From CALFXN01 sp937957815 (GTDB lineage: Bacteria; Synergistota; Synergistia; Synergistales; Aminobacteriaceae): 23,267 nt of DNA. Positions 8,633-16,464 of this stretch are shown piece after piece (position 1 is the first letter of the stretch; every line of letters begins with the position of its first letter). Below the pieces are notes generated by a model. The model saw only the letters and a program-made list of their open reading frames with translations. It was not told where the DNA came from and ran no database searches. The DNA is taken from assembly GCA_036788195.1 (NCBI GenBank), contig DAIQNX010000047.1:1-23267 (forward strand), in the 5' to 3' direction. The position numbers and the translations under genes are program-made.

Positions 8633-8947
8633 ATGCCCACGGTACGCATGACGAAATCCGCCGCGAATCCGAGGGTACGGGATCCGCTCTCGAATCTGAC
8701 GGACATTCTCGTCCCCTCCCCGCAGGCGACCTTCCTCTTTCGCGACGGAGAGGACGCGGAGGATTCCGGCGGAATCGGGCGCCCCCCGCGACGCATCCTC
8801 GTCGTCGACCGCTCCCGCCCGGCGACGCCGGGCGCGGACGCGATCCTCGAACGCGACGGCGCCCTCGTCCGGGGAAAGGTGTCGGACGATGCGGAGGAAG
8901 AGCTCGTCTGGGGCGTCGTCACCTGGGAACTGATCCGTCGCTCCTGA
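8633..8947 (+). CDS. UmuD'-like protein lacking the protease serine
   Basis: Encodes 104 aa, with AGGTGAT at 8621-8627 deciding the start. By eye, residues 19-104 follow the UmuD/S24 fold: LSNLTDILVPSPQATFLF matches the UmuD stretch before its active site, ILVVDRS matches LLIVDSA, DGALVRGK matches DGEFTVKK, and the terminal VWGVVTWELI matches VFGVVIHVVK. The conserved GDSM box with the nucleophile Ser reads GEDAEDSGG, and the second half has lost a beta-hairpin-sized piece. The N-terminal tail with the Cys/Ala-Gly cleavage site is also absent. It looks like a gene-encoded, uncleavable UmuD' form. It lies 5 nt upstream of umuC, the expected partner, so a polymerase-accessory role is inferred. 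Alternatively it is simply decaying. Confidence 0.7.
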   Translation: MPTVRMTKSAANPRVRDPLSNLTDILVPSPQATFLFRDGEDAEDSGGIGRPPRRILVVDRSRPATPGADAILERDGALVRGKVSDDAEEELVWGVVTWELIRRS

Positions 8948-8952
8948 CCGCC

Positions 8953-10194
8953 ATGCCGCTCATCGGACTGTGCGACTGCAACAACTTCTTCGTCTCGTGC
9001 GAACGGCTCTTCCGGCCCGACCTGAAGAACCGGCCCGTGGTCGTCCTCTCGTCGAACGACGGGGTCGTCATCTCGCGCTCCAACGAGGCGAAGGCCCTCG
9101 GAATTCCCATGGGCGAGCCGTTCTTCAAGATCGAGGGGATCGTGAAGGCGTACGGGGTGAACGTCTTCTCGACGAACTTTCCGCTCTACGACGACATTTC
9201 GAATCGCGTCCACGCGATCGTCCGGAGCCGTACCCCCGAGACGGAAGACTATTCCGTGGACGAATCGTTCTTCTCCCTCGACATCGCGGCGCTCTCCTCT
9301 CCCGAGGCGTACGCGCGCGACCTCGCCGCGACGATCCTGCGGTGGGTCGGAATTCCCGTTTCGATCGGCCTCGCCCCCACGAAGACGCTCGCGAAGCTCG
9401 CGGCCGACCACGCGAAGAAGCACGCGGAGACGGGAGGCGTCCATCGGATCGCCCCCGGGCCGGAGCTCGACGCGATGCTCGGCCGAACGCCGGTCGGAGA
9501 CGTCTGGGGCATCGGACGGCGTCACGCGGACTTCCTGAGACGCTGCACCGTGGACACCGCCCGAAAGCTCCGCGACAAGCCCGACGAATGGCTCCGGCGT
9601 CACCTCACGATCCGGGGGCTCCAGACGGGGTGGGAACTCCGCGGCGTGTCCTGCGTTCCGATCCGGACGGCCGATCCGCCGCAGAAGTCGATCCAGGTGT
9701 CGCGGTCCTTCGGCGCTCCGACGACGATGATCGACCCGATCCGCGAAGCCGTGACTACGTTCGCCTCCCGCGGGGCCGAGAAGCTTCGCGCGCAGGGAAT
9801 GCGGGCCGGCGTGCTGAACGTCTCCATCACGACGTCCCGGTTCCGTCCGCCCGTCACGTGCCCGGTCGGGAGGAAGACGTTCGAGGCGCCGACGTCCTAC
9901 ACCCCGACGCTCGTGAAGGCGGCGCTTTCCGTCCTCGACGAGATCTTCGTCCCAGGCGAATGGTACGTGAAGGCTGGCATCGCCCTGTCGGAGTTCTCGG
10001 ATGAGGGGCGGCGACAGCTCTTCCTGCCCGGCGCGTCGACCGCGCCGGAGGAGGACGAGCGGAGGGCGCGCTGCATGGAGGCCGTCGACCGGATCAACAG
10101 GATCCTCGGGCAGGACGCGATCCGCCCCGCCGCGATGCCGCCGCGCGGCGGGGAATCGGGATGGGCGCCGCGACGCGATTACGGGGCGCACTAG
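8953..10194 (+). CDS. umuC: UmuC-type Y-family translesion DNA polymerase
   Basis: Encodes 413 aa, close to the ~420 aa of E. coli UmuC, starting 5 nt after the UmuD'-like gene and so probably translationally coupled. Palm motifs are intact: GLCDCNNFFVSCERLF with metal ligand D8, and EDYSVDESF with D103-E104. The fingers/thumb signatures VSIGLAPTKTLAKLAADHAKK and VWGIGRRHADFL (helix-hairpin-helix) follow, then the little-finger domain and a C-terminal UmuC-type tail (DRINRILGQDAIRPAA...GGESGWAPRRDY). Family members bypass damaged template bases, usually under SOS control. No convincing LexA box was found upstream. The purine-poor sequence before the ATG gives only a weak ribosome site, again consistent with coupling. 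Confidence 0.95.
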   Translation: MPLIGLCDCNNFFVSCERLFRPDLKNRPVVVLSSNDGVVISRSNEAKALGIPMGEPFFKIEGIVKAYGVNVFSTNFPLYDDISNRVHAIVRSRTPETEDYSVDESFFSLDIAALSSPEAYARDLAATILRWVGIPVSIGLAPTKTLAKLAADHAKKHAETGGVHRIAPGPELDAMLGRTPVGDVWGIGRRHADFLRRCTVDTARKLRDKPDEWLRRHLTIRGLQTGWELRGVSCVPIRTADPPQKSIQVSRSFGAPTTMIDPIREAVTTFASRGAEKLRAQGMRAGVLNVSITTSRFRPPVTCPVGRKTFEAPTSYTPTLVKAALSVLDEIFVPGEWYVKAGIALSEFSDEGRRQLFLPGASTAPEEDERRARCMEAVDRINRILGQDAIRPAAMPPRGGESGWAPRRDYGAH

Positions 10195-10219
10195 AAGGCG
10201 TATCACTGACGCGCGGGCG

Positions 10220-10248
10220 TTGACAGAACGCGGAAAACGGCGTTGAAT
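10220..10248 (+). promoter_or_regulatory. Sigma-70-type promoter for ribB
   Basis: A perfect -35 TTGACA (10220-10225) lies 17 nt upstream of a -10 TTGAAT (10243-10248), which matches four of six consensus positions. The predicted transcript would begin near 10255, a few bases before the FMN riboswitch, exactly where a riboswitch leader should start. It sits just after the umuC stop codon, so ribB is transcribed independently. Confidence 0.75.
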
Positions 10249-10259
10249 AGGCGCGTTTC

Positions 10260-10410
10260 GATCTCGGAACGGGGTGAAAGTCCCCACTGGCGGTATCCCG
10301 GCCTCCCGGCCGGGGAGCCCGCGGGCCATCCTTCCCCGCACGGCGCGGAGGGGCGCGCAGATTCCGGTGAGAGGCCGGAGCCGACGGTGACAGTCCGGAT
10401 GAAAGAGAGG
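10260..10410 (+). ncRNA. FMN riboswitch (RFN element) in the ribB leader
   Basis: The conserved RFN strings occur in order: ATCTCGG for the 5' side of P1, GGGGTGAAAGTCCCCACTGG, CGGTA, AGCCCGCGGGCC, a variable stem, CAGATTCCGGTGAGA, GCCGGAGCCGACGGTGACAG, and TCCGGATGAAAGAGA closing P1. RFN aptamers bind FMN and shut off riboflavin genes. The 3' P1 strand (GAAAGAGAG) runs straight into the ribosome site AGAGGAGG (~10405-10412), 8 nt before the ribB ATG. No T-tract terminator lies between aptamer and gene, so control of translation initiation is the likely mode. Confidence 0.95.
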
Positions 10411-10420
10411 AGGACGCATC

Positions 10421-11074
10421 ATGACATCGCAGTTGCAGGAGCGTTTCGGGGATTCCGAGGCCCGTGTCGCCGCGGCGGTCGCTTCCGTCGCGGAAGGCCG
10501 CGGCATTCTGGTCACGGACGACGGAGACCGCGAGAACGAGGGGGACCTGATCTTCGCGGCCGAAAGCCTCACGGTTCCCCAGATGGCCATGCTGATCCGG
10601 GAGTGCAGCGGAATCGTATGCCTCTGCCTGACTCCCGAGAAGATCGACTCGCTGGAACTCCCCCCGATGACGCGGACCAATACGAGCCGCTACTCCACGG
10701 CGTTCACCGTCTCCATCGAGGCGGCGGAGGGAGTCACGACGGGCGTCTCGGCCGCGGACCGCGTCCGGACCGTCCGCGCGGCGAGCGCGCCCGGCGCGCG
10801 GCCGTCGGACCTGCGGCACCCCGGACACGTCTTTCCCCTTCGGGCCCGGCCGGGCGGCGTCCTCGAACGCCGCGGGCATACCGAGGCCACCGTGGACGTC
10901 ATGCGTCTCGCCGGGCTCGCTCCCGCGGGAGTGCTCTGCGAACTCACGAACCCCGACGGCACGATGGCCCGCCTTCCGGAGATCCTCGAGTTCTCGCGGC
11001 GGCACGACTTCCCCGTCGTCACGGTCGACGACATCGCGCGCTACCGCGCGGCGCACGACAGCCTCTATCCGTGA
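10421..11074 (+). CDS. ribB: 3,4-dihydroxy-2-butanone 4-phosphate synthase
   Basis: Encodes 217 aa, the usual length of stand-alone RibB. The enzyme converts ribulose 5-phosphate to dihydroxybutanone phosphate plus formate, supplying the four-carbon unit of riboflavin in the cytoplasm. Visible signatures are the acidic active loop DDGDRENEGDLIF (residues 33-45), the PMTRTNTSRYSTAFTVSIEA block, GVSAADR, RHPGHVFPLRA, and HTEATVDVMRLAGL followed by CELTNPDGTMAR. There is no GTP cyclohydrolase II domain, so it is not RibBA. The start has an excellent Shine-Dalgarno sequence fused to the riboswitch. No other rib gene is present. A short fossil of the same gene lies at about 21172-21254. Confidence 0.95.
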   Translation: MTSQLQERFGDSEARVAAAVASVAEGRGILVTDDGDRENEGDLIFAAESLTVPQMAMLIRECSGIVCLCLTPEKIDSLELPPMTRTNTSRYSTAFTVSIEAAEGVTTGVSAADRVRTVRAASAPGARPSDLRHPGHVFPLRARPGGVLERRGHTEATVDVMRLAGLAPAGVLCELTNPDGTMARLPEILEFSRRHDFPVVTVDDIARYRAAHDSLYP

Positions 11075-11129
11075 CGCTCGTTCCGCAACGTTTCAGGCAT
11101 TCGGGTCCGCTTCGACGGGCAAGGGACGA

Positions 11130-11810
11130 TCAGGGGCGGGAAACGGATTCCGTCGCGTCCGGCAACGACAGATCGCCGCCATAACCGCCATTGCCGAGAA
11201 TATGGCGTTGCAGCAGCGCGACCCCCTCTTCCTCGCGCTTCTCGCGGAGCAGGCGCACGAGCTCGCGATGCTCGTCGAGACTGGGGTTCGTGTCGAAATC
11301 GAGAAAAGACTCGAACAGTACCATATAAATGAACGAACGGGAGAGAAGATTTTCGACCAGTTCGCAGAGCGCGACGTTGCCGCTCGCCCGAGCAATGATC
11401 TTGTGGAACCTGGTGTTGACATCGAGATAGCGATCGAGGTCGCGCGTGGCGAAGATCGCCTCTTCTTTCGCTATTTCCTCGTCGAGCATGCAGAGCTGTA
11501 CGGGCGTGATGCGGTGGATCGCCTTTCGAAACGACAGGACCTCGAGGTAGGCGCGTACTTCAATGGTATCCGCGCGCTCCTGCCTGGAAGGGTTGACGAT
11601 GCTCGCGCCCTCGTTCGGGAAGATTCCGATGAGCCCCTCGTTCGCAAGCCACCGAAACGCCTCGCGAACGGGGGTGCGACTGATGTGCAACTGCTGTGCG
11701 ATCGCTATTTCCGGCAGATGCTCGCCGGGCTGGAACTCCTTGTTCAGGATTCGCCGGCGCAGAGTCGCGTACGCGTACTCCGCCGAGGATTTGTTCGTCT
11801 GTTGAGCCAA
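11130..11810 (-). CDS. GntR-family (FCD/FadR-type) transcriptional regulator
   Basis: Encodes 226 aa from TTG at 11810-11808, chosen because GGGGGAG lies 8 nt upstream; a GTG at 11819 has the purine run right against it. Residues ~8-75 form the GntR winged helix (AYATLRRRIL, PEIAIAQQLHISRTPVREAFRWLANEGLI, NEGASIV). Residues ~80-215 are an FCD ligand-binding domain with metal-site-like residues (DVNTRFHKIIARASGN, DEHRELVRLL, LLQRHI). FCD regulators typically sense carboxylates or amino-acid-like molecules and repress the catabolic operon they belong to. Here the gene is last in the reverse-strand cluster, 55 nt below ppnP. The palindrome at 21093-21111 is the obvious candidate target. It converges on ribB. 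Confidence 0.9.
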   Translation of the reverse strand: MAQQTNKSSAEYAYATLRRRILNKEFQPGEHLPEIAIAQQLHISRTPVREAFRWLANEGLIGIFPNEGASIVNPSRQERADTIEVRAYLEVLSFRKAIHRITPVQLCMLDEEIAKEEAIFATRDLDRYLDVNTRFHKIIARASGNVALCELVENLLSRSFIYMVLFESFLDFDTNPSLDEHRELVRLLREKREEEGVALLQRHILGNGGYGGDLSLPDATESVSRP

Positions 11811-11865
11811 TGGCCGCACTCCCCCAAAGATGATGTACTCGGTGAAACGAGAATCCCCCGGCCGA

Positions 11866-12183
11866 TTACAGGAACGTACAGATGTACTCCGTAATCGTCG
11901 CGCACTTTACCCGAAAGGAGGAGTGCGCGGGCACCGTATACGACTCGCCCACGCCGATCGTGCGCCACGCCGTTTCGCCGGGAAGCAGGATTTCTTCTCC
12001 CCCGCGCGTGATTTCGACGACCTCGGCCTCGTGGGTATCGAACGCGTATTCGCCGGGAAGAATGACGCCGAGCGTCCGGCGCCTGCCGTCATCCGCATGA
12101 TAGGTCCGGCTTTGGACCGCGCCATCGAAGAAGATGTTCGCGAGAACATTCACCTGTGCGTTCCGGATCGTTTCCGGTTTCAT
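11866..12183 (-). CDS. ppnP: Pyrimidine/purine nucleoside phosphorylase (DUF1255 family)
   Basis: Encodes 105 aa; E. coli PpnP is 94. The start at 12183 is fixed by AAGGAG 9 nt upstream; an upstream ATG at 12216 lacks one. Conserved family stretches are visible: TLGVILPGEYAFDTHEAEVVEI, ILLPGETAWRTIGVGESYTVPAHSSFRVK and the terminal YICTFL, corresponding to YLCRYL in E. coli. The small cupin barrel is known to phosphorolyse several nucleosides to base plus ribose 1-phosphate. It lies 39 nt below the ATP-NAD kinase-like gene and 55 nt above the regulator. Its reason for being in this cluster is unclear; it may recycle a nucleotide-derived by-product, or act on another ring-N-glycoside. Confidence 0.88.
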   Translation of the reverse strand: MKPETIRNAQVNVLANIFFDGAVQSRTYHADDGRRRTLGVILPGEYAFDTHEAEVVEITRGGEEILLPGETAWRTIGVGESYTVPAHSSFRVKCATITEYICTFL

Positions 12184-12222
12184 GATACTCCACTCCTTTT
12201 CTGATGTGCAATGCACTTTCGC

Positions 12223-13347
12223 TCAGCGGACACGATACATCGCGTACTGTCCGTTTCCCGTGACGCAGCGGATGTAACCGGAGTATTTGGCATCGATCCC
12301 GGGGTCTCCGGTATCGACAAGCATCGGCGAACCTTCGAGCGCACACAGCTTCGCCGGCGTACACAGCACGAGCAGGTCCGATGGATCGAAAAACCGCAGC
12401 ACGCGCGCGCTGATCTGCTGGTTGCCGCGCCCGAAGAGAAACCCCTGCCCGCCGATCGGCGTCATAACGAGCTTCCGGCGCTTGTAAGCGTCGCAAAGAT
12501 CGAGCAGGCGCGCCTCGGTCAGATCCTTTCCCGTCATTTTTCCGCCGAGCGCCGCGTCGACGCCGAGCAGCGTTCCGTCCAGACCGAGACGATCCTTGAG
12601 CGCCATTGTCGTGGTGCCCGGACCGATCACGTAGAGCGTCTCCGGCTCCATCAGCTCGCGCACGACGTACCCCGCGATCGTACGCTGCACCGACTCCTCG
12701 GAGAGCGCGCTGCCCGCTTTCAGCCCCTGTACGCGCTGCCGAACGTACGGCACGCACAGGAAGCCGTGAAGCCTCGCCTGCACCGAGCCCTCCCGGAACA
12801 GCTCCTCGTCGATATCCATGACTTCCGACGCGCGCGTCGCGGTCGCCGGATCCTCGAGGAACTGCCTCGCGACGTCCCCGCTTTCCCGCGGAGAACAGCC
12901 GAATACCGCGGAATGAATCTTGACCCCCGCCGGAATGCCGAGCGACACGACATCGGTCCCCACGACGCCGCAGATGTCCCGCGCGGTGCCGTCGCCGCCG
13001 GCGAAGAGCAACAGATCGACGCCGCGCCGCAGAATCGCTCCGGCGGCTCGGATCGTGTCGTTGCGCGTGGTCGTCGTCGGGTCGATTTCATCTTTCAGCA
13101 ACACCTCCGGGGAAAAACCGGCGGCGCGCGCAGCGTTTTCCCCCATGTCGCCCGGAAACGTGACGATTCTCACGACGTCGCGGAGGGGCGACAAGCCGGC
13201 CAGAGCGACAGCCGTCCGCGATTGCGAGCGCGGCGTCGCGCCGCGCTCGATGGCTTGCCGCAAAACGGACATTCCGTCGGTGCCCTTCAGGCCGACGCTC
13301 CCGCCCATTCCGGCGATCGGGTTGACAATCAGGCCAACCGTCTTCAT
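12223..13347 (-). CDS. ATP-NAD kinase / AcoX-like protein
   Basis: Encodes 374 aa, starting 16 nt after the stop of the GcvPB-like gene. The N-terminus KTVGLIVNPIAGMGGSVGLKGTDG and the diacylglycerol-kinase-like nucleotide loop FAGGDGTARDI (GGDGT at 117-121) identify the ATP-NAD kinase superfamily, specifically the longer AcoX-like branch that often sits in catabolic operons. Further family-like stretches are GIPAGVKIHSAVFG, YVIGPGTTTMALKDRLG, TLLGVDAAL and TPIGGQGFLFGRGNQQISARVL. Real NAD kinases make NADP; for AcoX-like members the substrate is generally not proven. In this cluster it could supply NADP or phosphorylate a pathway metabolite. It is complete, with no broken motif seen. Confidence 0.88.
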   Translation of the reverse strand: MKTVGLIVNPIAGMGGSVGLKGTDGMSVLRQAIERGATPRSQSRTAVALAGLSPLRDVVRIVTFPGDMGENAARAAGFSPEVLLKDEIDPTTTTRNDTIRAAGAILRRGVDLLLFAGGDGTARDICGVVGTDVVSLGIPAGVKIHSAVFGCSPRESGDVARQFLEDPATATRASEVMDIDEELFREGSVQARLHGFLCVPYVRQRVQGLKAGSALSEESVQRTIAGYVVRELMEPETLYVIGPGTTTMALKDRLGLDGTLLGVDAALGGKMTGKDLTEARLLDLCDAYKRRKLVMTPIGGQGFLFGRGNQQISARVLRFFDPSDLLVLCTPAKLCALEGSPMLVDTGDPGIDAKYSGYIRCVTGNGQYAMYRVR

Positions 13348-13363
13348 TCGTTCCCGATCCGCG

Positions 13364-14941
13364 TCATTTCGCGACGAAGTAATCGTCGAACTTCTTCCGA
13401 TACATGCGCCACGTGATCGCCCACTTCTTCTCGTCGTCGAAGTACGAGTGGTCGATGTGATGGACCGTGCTGCGGTGCGGCGCGTTCCTGACGACTTCCG
13501 GCGTCTCGTACGCTTCGCGCGCTATCTCGGCCGTGATCGCGAGAAACTCGTCGAGCTCCTGCTTCGAATACGACTCCGTCGGCTCGATCGTGAACGGCTC
13601 GGGCACGACCCACGGCTCGTGGCTCGTCCAGTAATGCACGCCGAAGTCGAACATCCGGTTCTGGACGTCCGACGTCGTGACGCCGGTTTCCCGCTTCATC
13701 GTCTGCCAGCTGTACCGCACCTGCTCCATGCGGTGCTCGCCCGGAGCGTACGGCGCCGACGCGCCGCGGATCTTCAGGACGTTGCGGAACATGTAGTTGT
13801 TGTTGAGCACGGCGACGCGCGCGACCTCGCGCAGGCCGTCCGCCCCGAGCGCGCGGATCCACGCCAGCGCTTTCAGCATCGCGTGGATGTTGCCGTGGAA
13901 GTTCTTGATCTTGCCGACAGAGTTCGGCAGGTCGTAGTCGAGATAATACCGGCCGGTCGCTTCGTCCTTTTCCACGAGCGGCACGGGAAGGAACCGCCGA
14001 AGGCTCGAGCGGACGCCCACGACGCCGCTCCCGGGGCCGCCGCATCCGTGGGGCGCCGAGAAGGTCTTGTGCAGGTTGAAGAAGCACAGATCGAATCCCG
14101 ATTCGAGCGCGCGCGTGACGCCGATGATGCCGTTGAGGTTCGCCTGATCGTAGCTGCACAGCCCCCCGTGCGCATGAACGAGGTCCGTGAATTCCCCGAT
14201 TCGATGGTTGTAGACGCCCGTGTCTTCGGGGTTCGTGATCATGAGCGCCGCCGTCCGGTCGGACACGGCCGCGCGGAACGCCTCGATATCCGGACGTCCG
14301 TCGGGTCCCGGATAGATCGTGATGATCCTGAAGCCCATGAGCTTCGCCACCGCGGCGTTCGTCGGATGCGAGAAGATCGTCGTGACGATCTCGTCCTTCC
14401 TGCCGAGCTGGCCGGTGTGCTCCACCCACGCGCGGATGATCGAAATGATCGCGTAGAGCCCCTGCGACCCGCCGCCCGACTGGAGCGAGAACGCGTCCAT
14501 GCCAGAGATGGCCCGGAGCGCGCGGTCGAGTTCGTAGACGATTTCGAGCGCTCCCTGAACGGTCGATTCGTCCTGATACGGGTGAATGTCCGCAATTCCG
14601 GAATTCCGCGACAAGATCTCATTGACCTTCGGGCTGTATTTCATCGTGCAGGTTCCCTGTCCGATGTCGATATTGAGATCGGCCCCGAGATTTTCCTGCG
14701 ACAGCCGCAGGTAATGCTTCAACACGCGCATCTGCCCCATCTCGGGCAGTTTCGGCGCTTCCTGACGAACCATATCCGCAGGCAGGGCCGCCAACGCCTT
14801 TTCACCCGCACGCCGGACATCGGCCGGGGCTTCCGGCACCAGAACGCCGCGCTCGCCCGGCGTCGTCAGTTCGAAGATGATCGGTTCGTCCCAGCGAGCC
14901 TGGTGGAAATCGCGCAACTTCGTCGTCATGTCCATTCCCAT
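13364..14941 (-). CDS. GcvPB-like PLP-dependent decarboxylase subunit (divergent)
   Basis: Encodes 525 aa; ATG at 14941 with GGGGGAGG 8 nt upstream. It resembles subunit 2 of the split glycine decarboxylase (P-protein): LNIDIGQGTCTMKYSPKVNE, SLQSGGGSQGLYAI, NPEDTGVYNHRI, the PLP-binding lysine K292 in FFNLHKTFSAPHGCGGPG, LPVPLVEKDE, IEPTESYSKQELDEF and NAPHRSTVHHID. Departures from glycine decarboxylase include HGCGGPG for HGGGGPG, replacement of the MHEFV-like block by RMEQVRYSW, and an extra C-terminal tail (WAITWRMYRKKFDDYFVAK). It begins 18 nt after the GcvPA-like gene and would form a heterodimer with it. No gcvH or gcvT is nearby, so glycine cleavage is not the default reading; decarboxylation of another amino acid is inferred. 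Confidence 0.88.
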   Translation of the reverse strand: MGMDMTTKLRDFHQARWDEPIIFELTTPGERGVLVPEAPADVRRAGEKALAALPADMVRQEAPKLPEMGQMRVLKHYLRLSQENLGADLNIDIGQGTCTMKYSPKVNEILSRNSGIADIHPYQDESTVQGALEIVYELDRALRAISGMDAFSLQSGGGSQGLYAIISIIRAWVEHTGQLGRKDEIVTTIFSHPTNAAVAKLMGFRIITIYPGPDGRPDIEAFRAAVSDRTAALMITNPEDTGVYNHRIGEFTDLVHAHGGLCSYDQANLNGIIGVTRALESGFDLCFFNLHKTFSAPHGCGGPGSGVVGVRSSLRRFLPVPLVEKDEATGRYYLDYDLPNSVGKIKNFHGNIHAMLKALAWIRALGADGLREVARVAVLNNNYMFRNVLKIRGASAPYAPGEHRMEQVRYSWQTMKRETGVTTSDVQNRMFDFGVHYWTSHEPWVVPEPFTIEPTESYSKQELDEFLAITAEIAREAYETPEVVRNAPHRSTVHHIDHSYFDDEKKWAITWRMYRKKFDDYFVAK

Positions 14942-14959
14942 GAATGCCGCCTCCCCCGC

Positions 14960-16345
14960 CTACGCGACGATGTCGCGGAGCGCCGCGACGCACGTGTCCA
15001 TATCCCGCTGCGTCAGCACCTCGGTGACGCTGTAGAGCGCGCATTCGCGTCCACCCGTAACTTCCGTCCGGAAACCGCCGAAGATGCCCCGGTCACGCAG
15101 CGCGGCGTTGATGGAATCGACCGTCTTCCCCGTGCCGTCGAAGCAGACGACGAACTCCTTGAAGTGCGGCGTCGCGGCGAACGGAAGCGTCACGCCAGGG
15201 ACGGCCGCCATCCGGTCCATGAGGTACCGGCATCGCATGAAGACGCCCTCGCCGAGTTCGCGCATCCCTTTCGGCCCCATGAGCGCGAGATAGACGCCCG
15301 CAGTGATGCCCCAGAGCGCCGCGGCGGTGCCGACGTATTCCTTCGCGTGTTCGCGGTCCGCGAACGAGGTTCGTTCCCACGCGACGTCGCCGAAGCCCCA
15401 CTCGCCCTTCGCGGTCGGCGCGATGCCGAAGAGCCGCGACGGATACTCGCGGATGAATTTCGGATCGTCTCTTGTCGCGATGAAACCACCCCGCCCGCCG
15501 CCGAAATACTGGTGCATGCCGAGCGGCTGGATGTCGCCGCACGTAATGTCGGCGCCGCGGCGCGACGGCGGCGTCAACAGCCCCAGAGACGAAGGGTCCG
15601 TTCCGACGACGAAGAGCGCGCCCGCTCCGCGGACGATTTCTGCGATCGCCCCTGTCGACGCGTCGATCGTACCGAAAAACGACGGATTTTCGACGTACAC
15701 GGCCGCGGTTTCGCCCGTCACGGCGCGCCGGAGCGCGGCGCGGTCGACGCAGCCCGTTTTCGGGTCGATCGGCACGACCTCCGGCGAGAGATCGGGATGG
15801 CAGTAGTTTCGGATCACCGCCTGCGTTTCGGGGTGGACATTCGCCGCGACGAGCACACGCCTCCGCCCCGTGATCCGGGAGCACATGCGGATCGACGTCG
15901 CGGCGGCCTGCGCGCCGTCATAGGTCGGAACGTTGACGACATCCATATCGACAAGTTCCGCCATCATGCTCGTATACTCGAAGAGCGCCTGGAAGCGTCC
16001 GTGGTCTTCGTAGGGTTCCCCCGCGTACGCCGTCAGGAATTCGCTGCGCTGGTTGATCTCGTCGCAGATCGCCGGAACGTAGTGGTTCCAGCAGCCGCCG
16101 CCGAGAAAGCTGATATTCTCGTTCGTGGTGGCGTTTTTCGCGAGAATGCGCGTAAAGCAGCGATGCAGTTCCGCCTCCGACAGCAGCGGCGGCGGAAGAT
16201 CGAGCGGTCCGTGCAGCCGGACATCGCCGGGAATGCGTTCGAACAGTTCGTCGACACTCGCCGCGCCGATCGAGTCAAGCATCTCGCGCTGTACCTCTGG
16301 AACAGAGTTCGGAATATACGGATACACGACTCCGGAAGTCGTCAT
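14960..16345 (-). CDS. GcvPA-like PLP-dependent decarboxylase subunit (divergent)
   Basis: Encodes 461 aa, near the usual ~450 of GcvPA; ATG at 16345 with GGGGAGG 8 nt upstream. Family landmarks are YIPNSVPEVQREMLDSIG, DELFERIPGDVRL, LDLPPPLSEAEL-like text, FLGGGCWNHYVPA, FQALFEYTSMMAELVDMDVVN, YDGAQAA, HPETQAVIRNYC and the GGGRGGFIA region. True GcvPA carries a YTPYQPExSQG block after the HYxPA motif; here that position reads YAGEPYEDHGR, and GAGAYDHY reads GGGCWNHY. These lie in the part that shapes the substrate pocket, so a substrate other than free glycine is likely. It should pair with the GcvPB-like subunit below. The 119-nt gap above it (toward the ATC-hydrolase-like gene) holds two hairpins. 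Confidence 0.88.
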   Translation of the reverse strand: MTTSGVVYPYIPNSVPEVQREMLDSIGAASVDELFERIPGDVRLHGPLDLPPPLLSEAELHRCFTRILAKNATTNENISFLGGGCWNHYVPAICDEINQRSEFLTAYAGEPYEDHGRFQALFEYTSMMAELVDMDVVNVPTYDGAQAAATSIRMCSRITGRRRVLVAANVHPETQAVIRNYCHPDLSPEVVPIDPKTGCVDRAALRRAVTGETAAVYVENPSFFGTIDASTGAIAEIVRGAGALFVVGTDPSSLGLLTPPSRRGADITCGDIQPLGMHQYFGGGRGGFIATRDDPKFIREYPSRLFGIAPTAKGEWGFGDVAWERTSFADREHAKEYVGTAAALWGITAGVYLALMGPKGMRELGEGVFMRCRYLMDRMAAVPGVTLPFAATPHFKEFVVCFDGTGKTVDSINAALRDRGIFGGFRTEVTGGRECALYSVTEVLTQRDMDTCVAALRDIVA

Positions 16346-16415
16346 CTCCTCAGCCTCCCCGAATGAATTCGAACAGATAGAGCGATACGCATCGGATGGA
16401 AAGCGCCCCCGCGTT

Positions 16416-16450
16416 CGGGCAACGTCGCCCGGGTCCGGCCGATGCCGGAC
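16416..16450 (-). other. Two adjacent intercistronic hairpins
   Basis: CGGGC/GCCCG (16416-16420, 16427-16431) and GTCCGG/CCGGAC (16433-16438, 16445-16450) form two short stems in the 119-nt gap between the ATC-hydrolase-like and GcvPA-like genes. Neither has a T-tract. They may mark an mRNA processing or stability boundary inside the operon. Confidence 0.4.
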
Positions 16451-16464
16451 AAACGCCGGCGCCG

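Noticed and set aside
8377..10680. A 767-codon open frame on the - strand
   Set aside because: It is antisense to the UmuD'-like gene, umuC, the riboswitch and part of ribB, with no family similarity.
11876..11887. GTACA/TGTAC inverted repeat as a second GntR operator
   Set aside because: It lies in the end of the ppnP coding region, is only 5 bp per arm and differs from the site at 21093-21111.
12920..16366. A 1148-codon open frame on the + strand
   Set aside because: It is antisense to the intact gcvPA-like, gcvPB-like and ATP-NAD kinase-like genes, has an Arg/Asp/His-rich composition typical of GC-rich shadow frames, and has no ribosome site.
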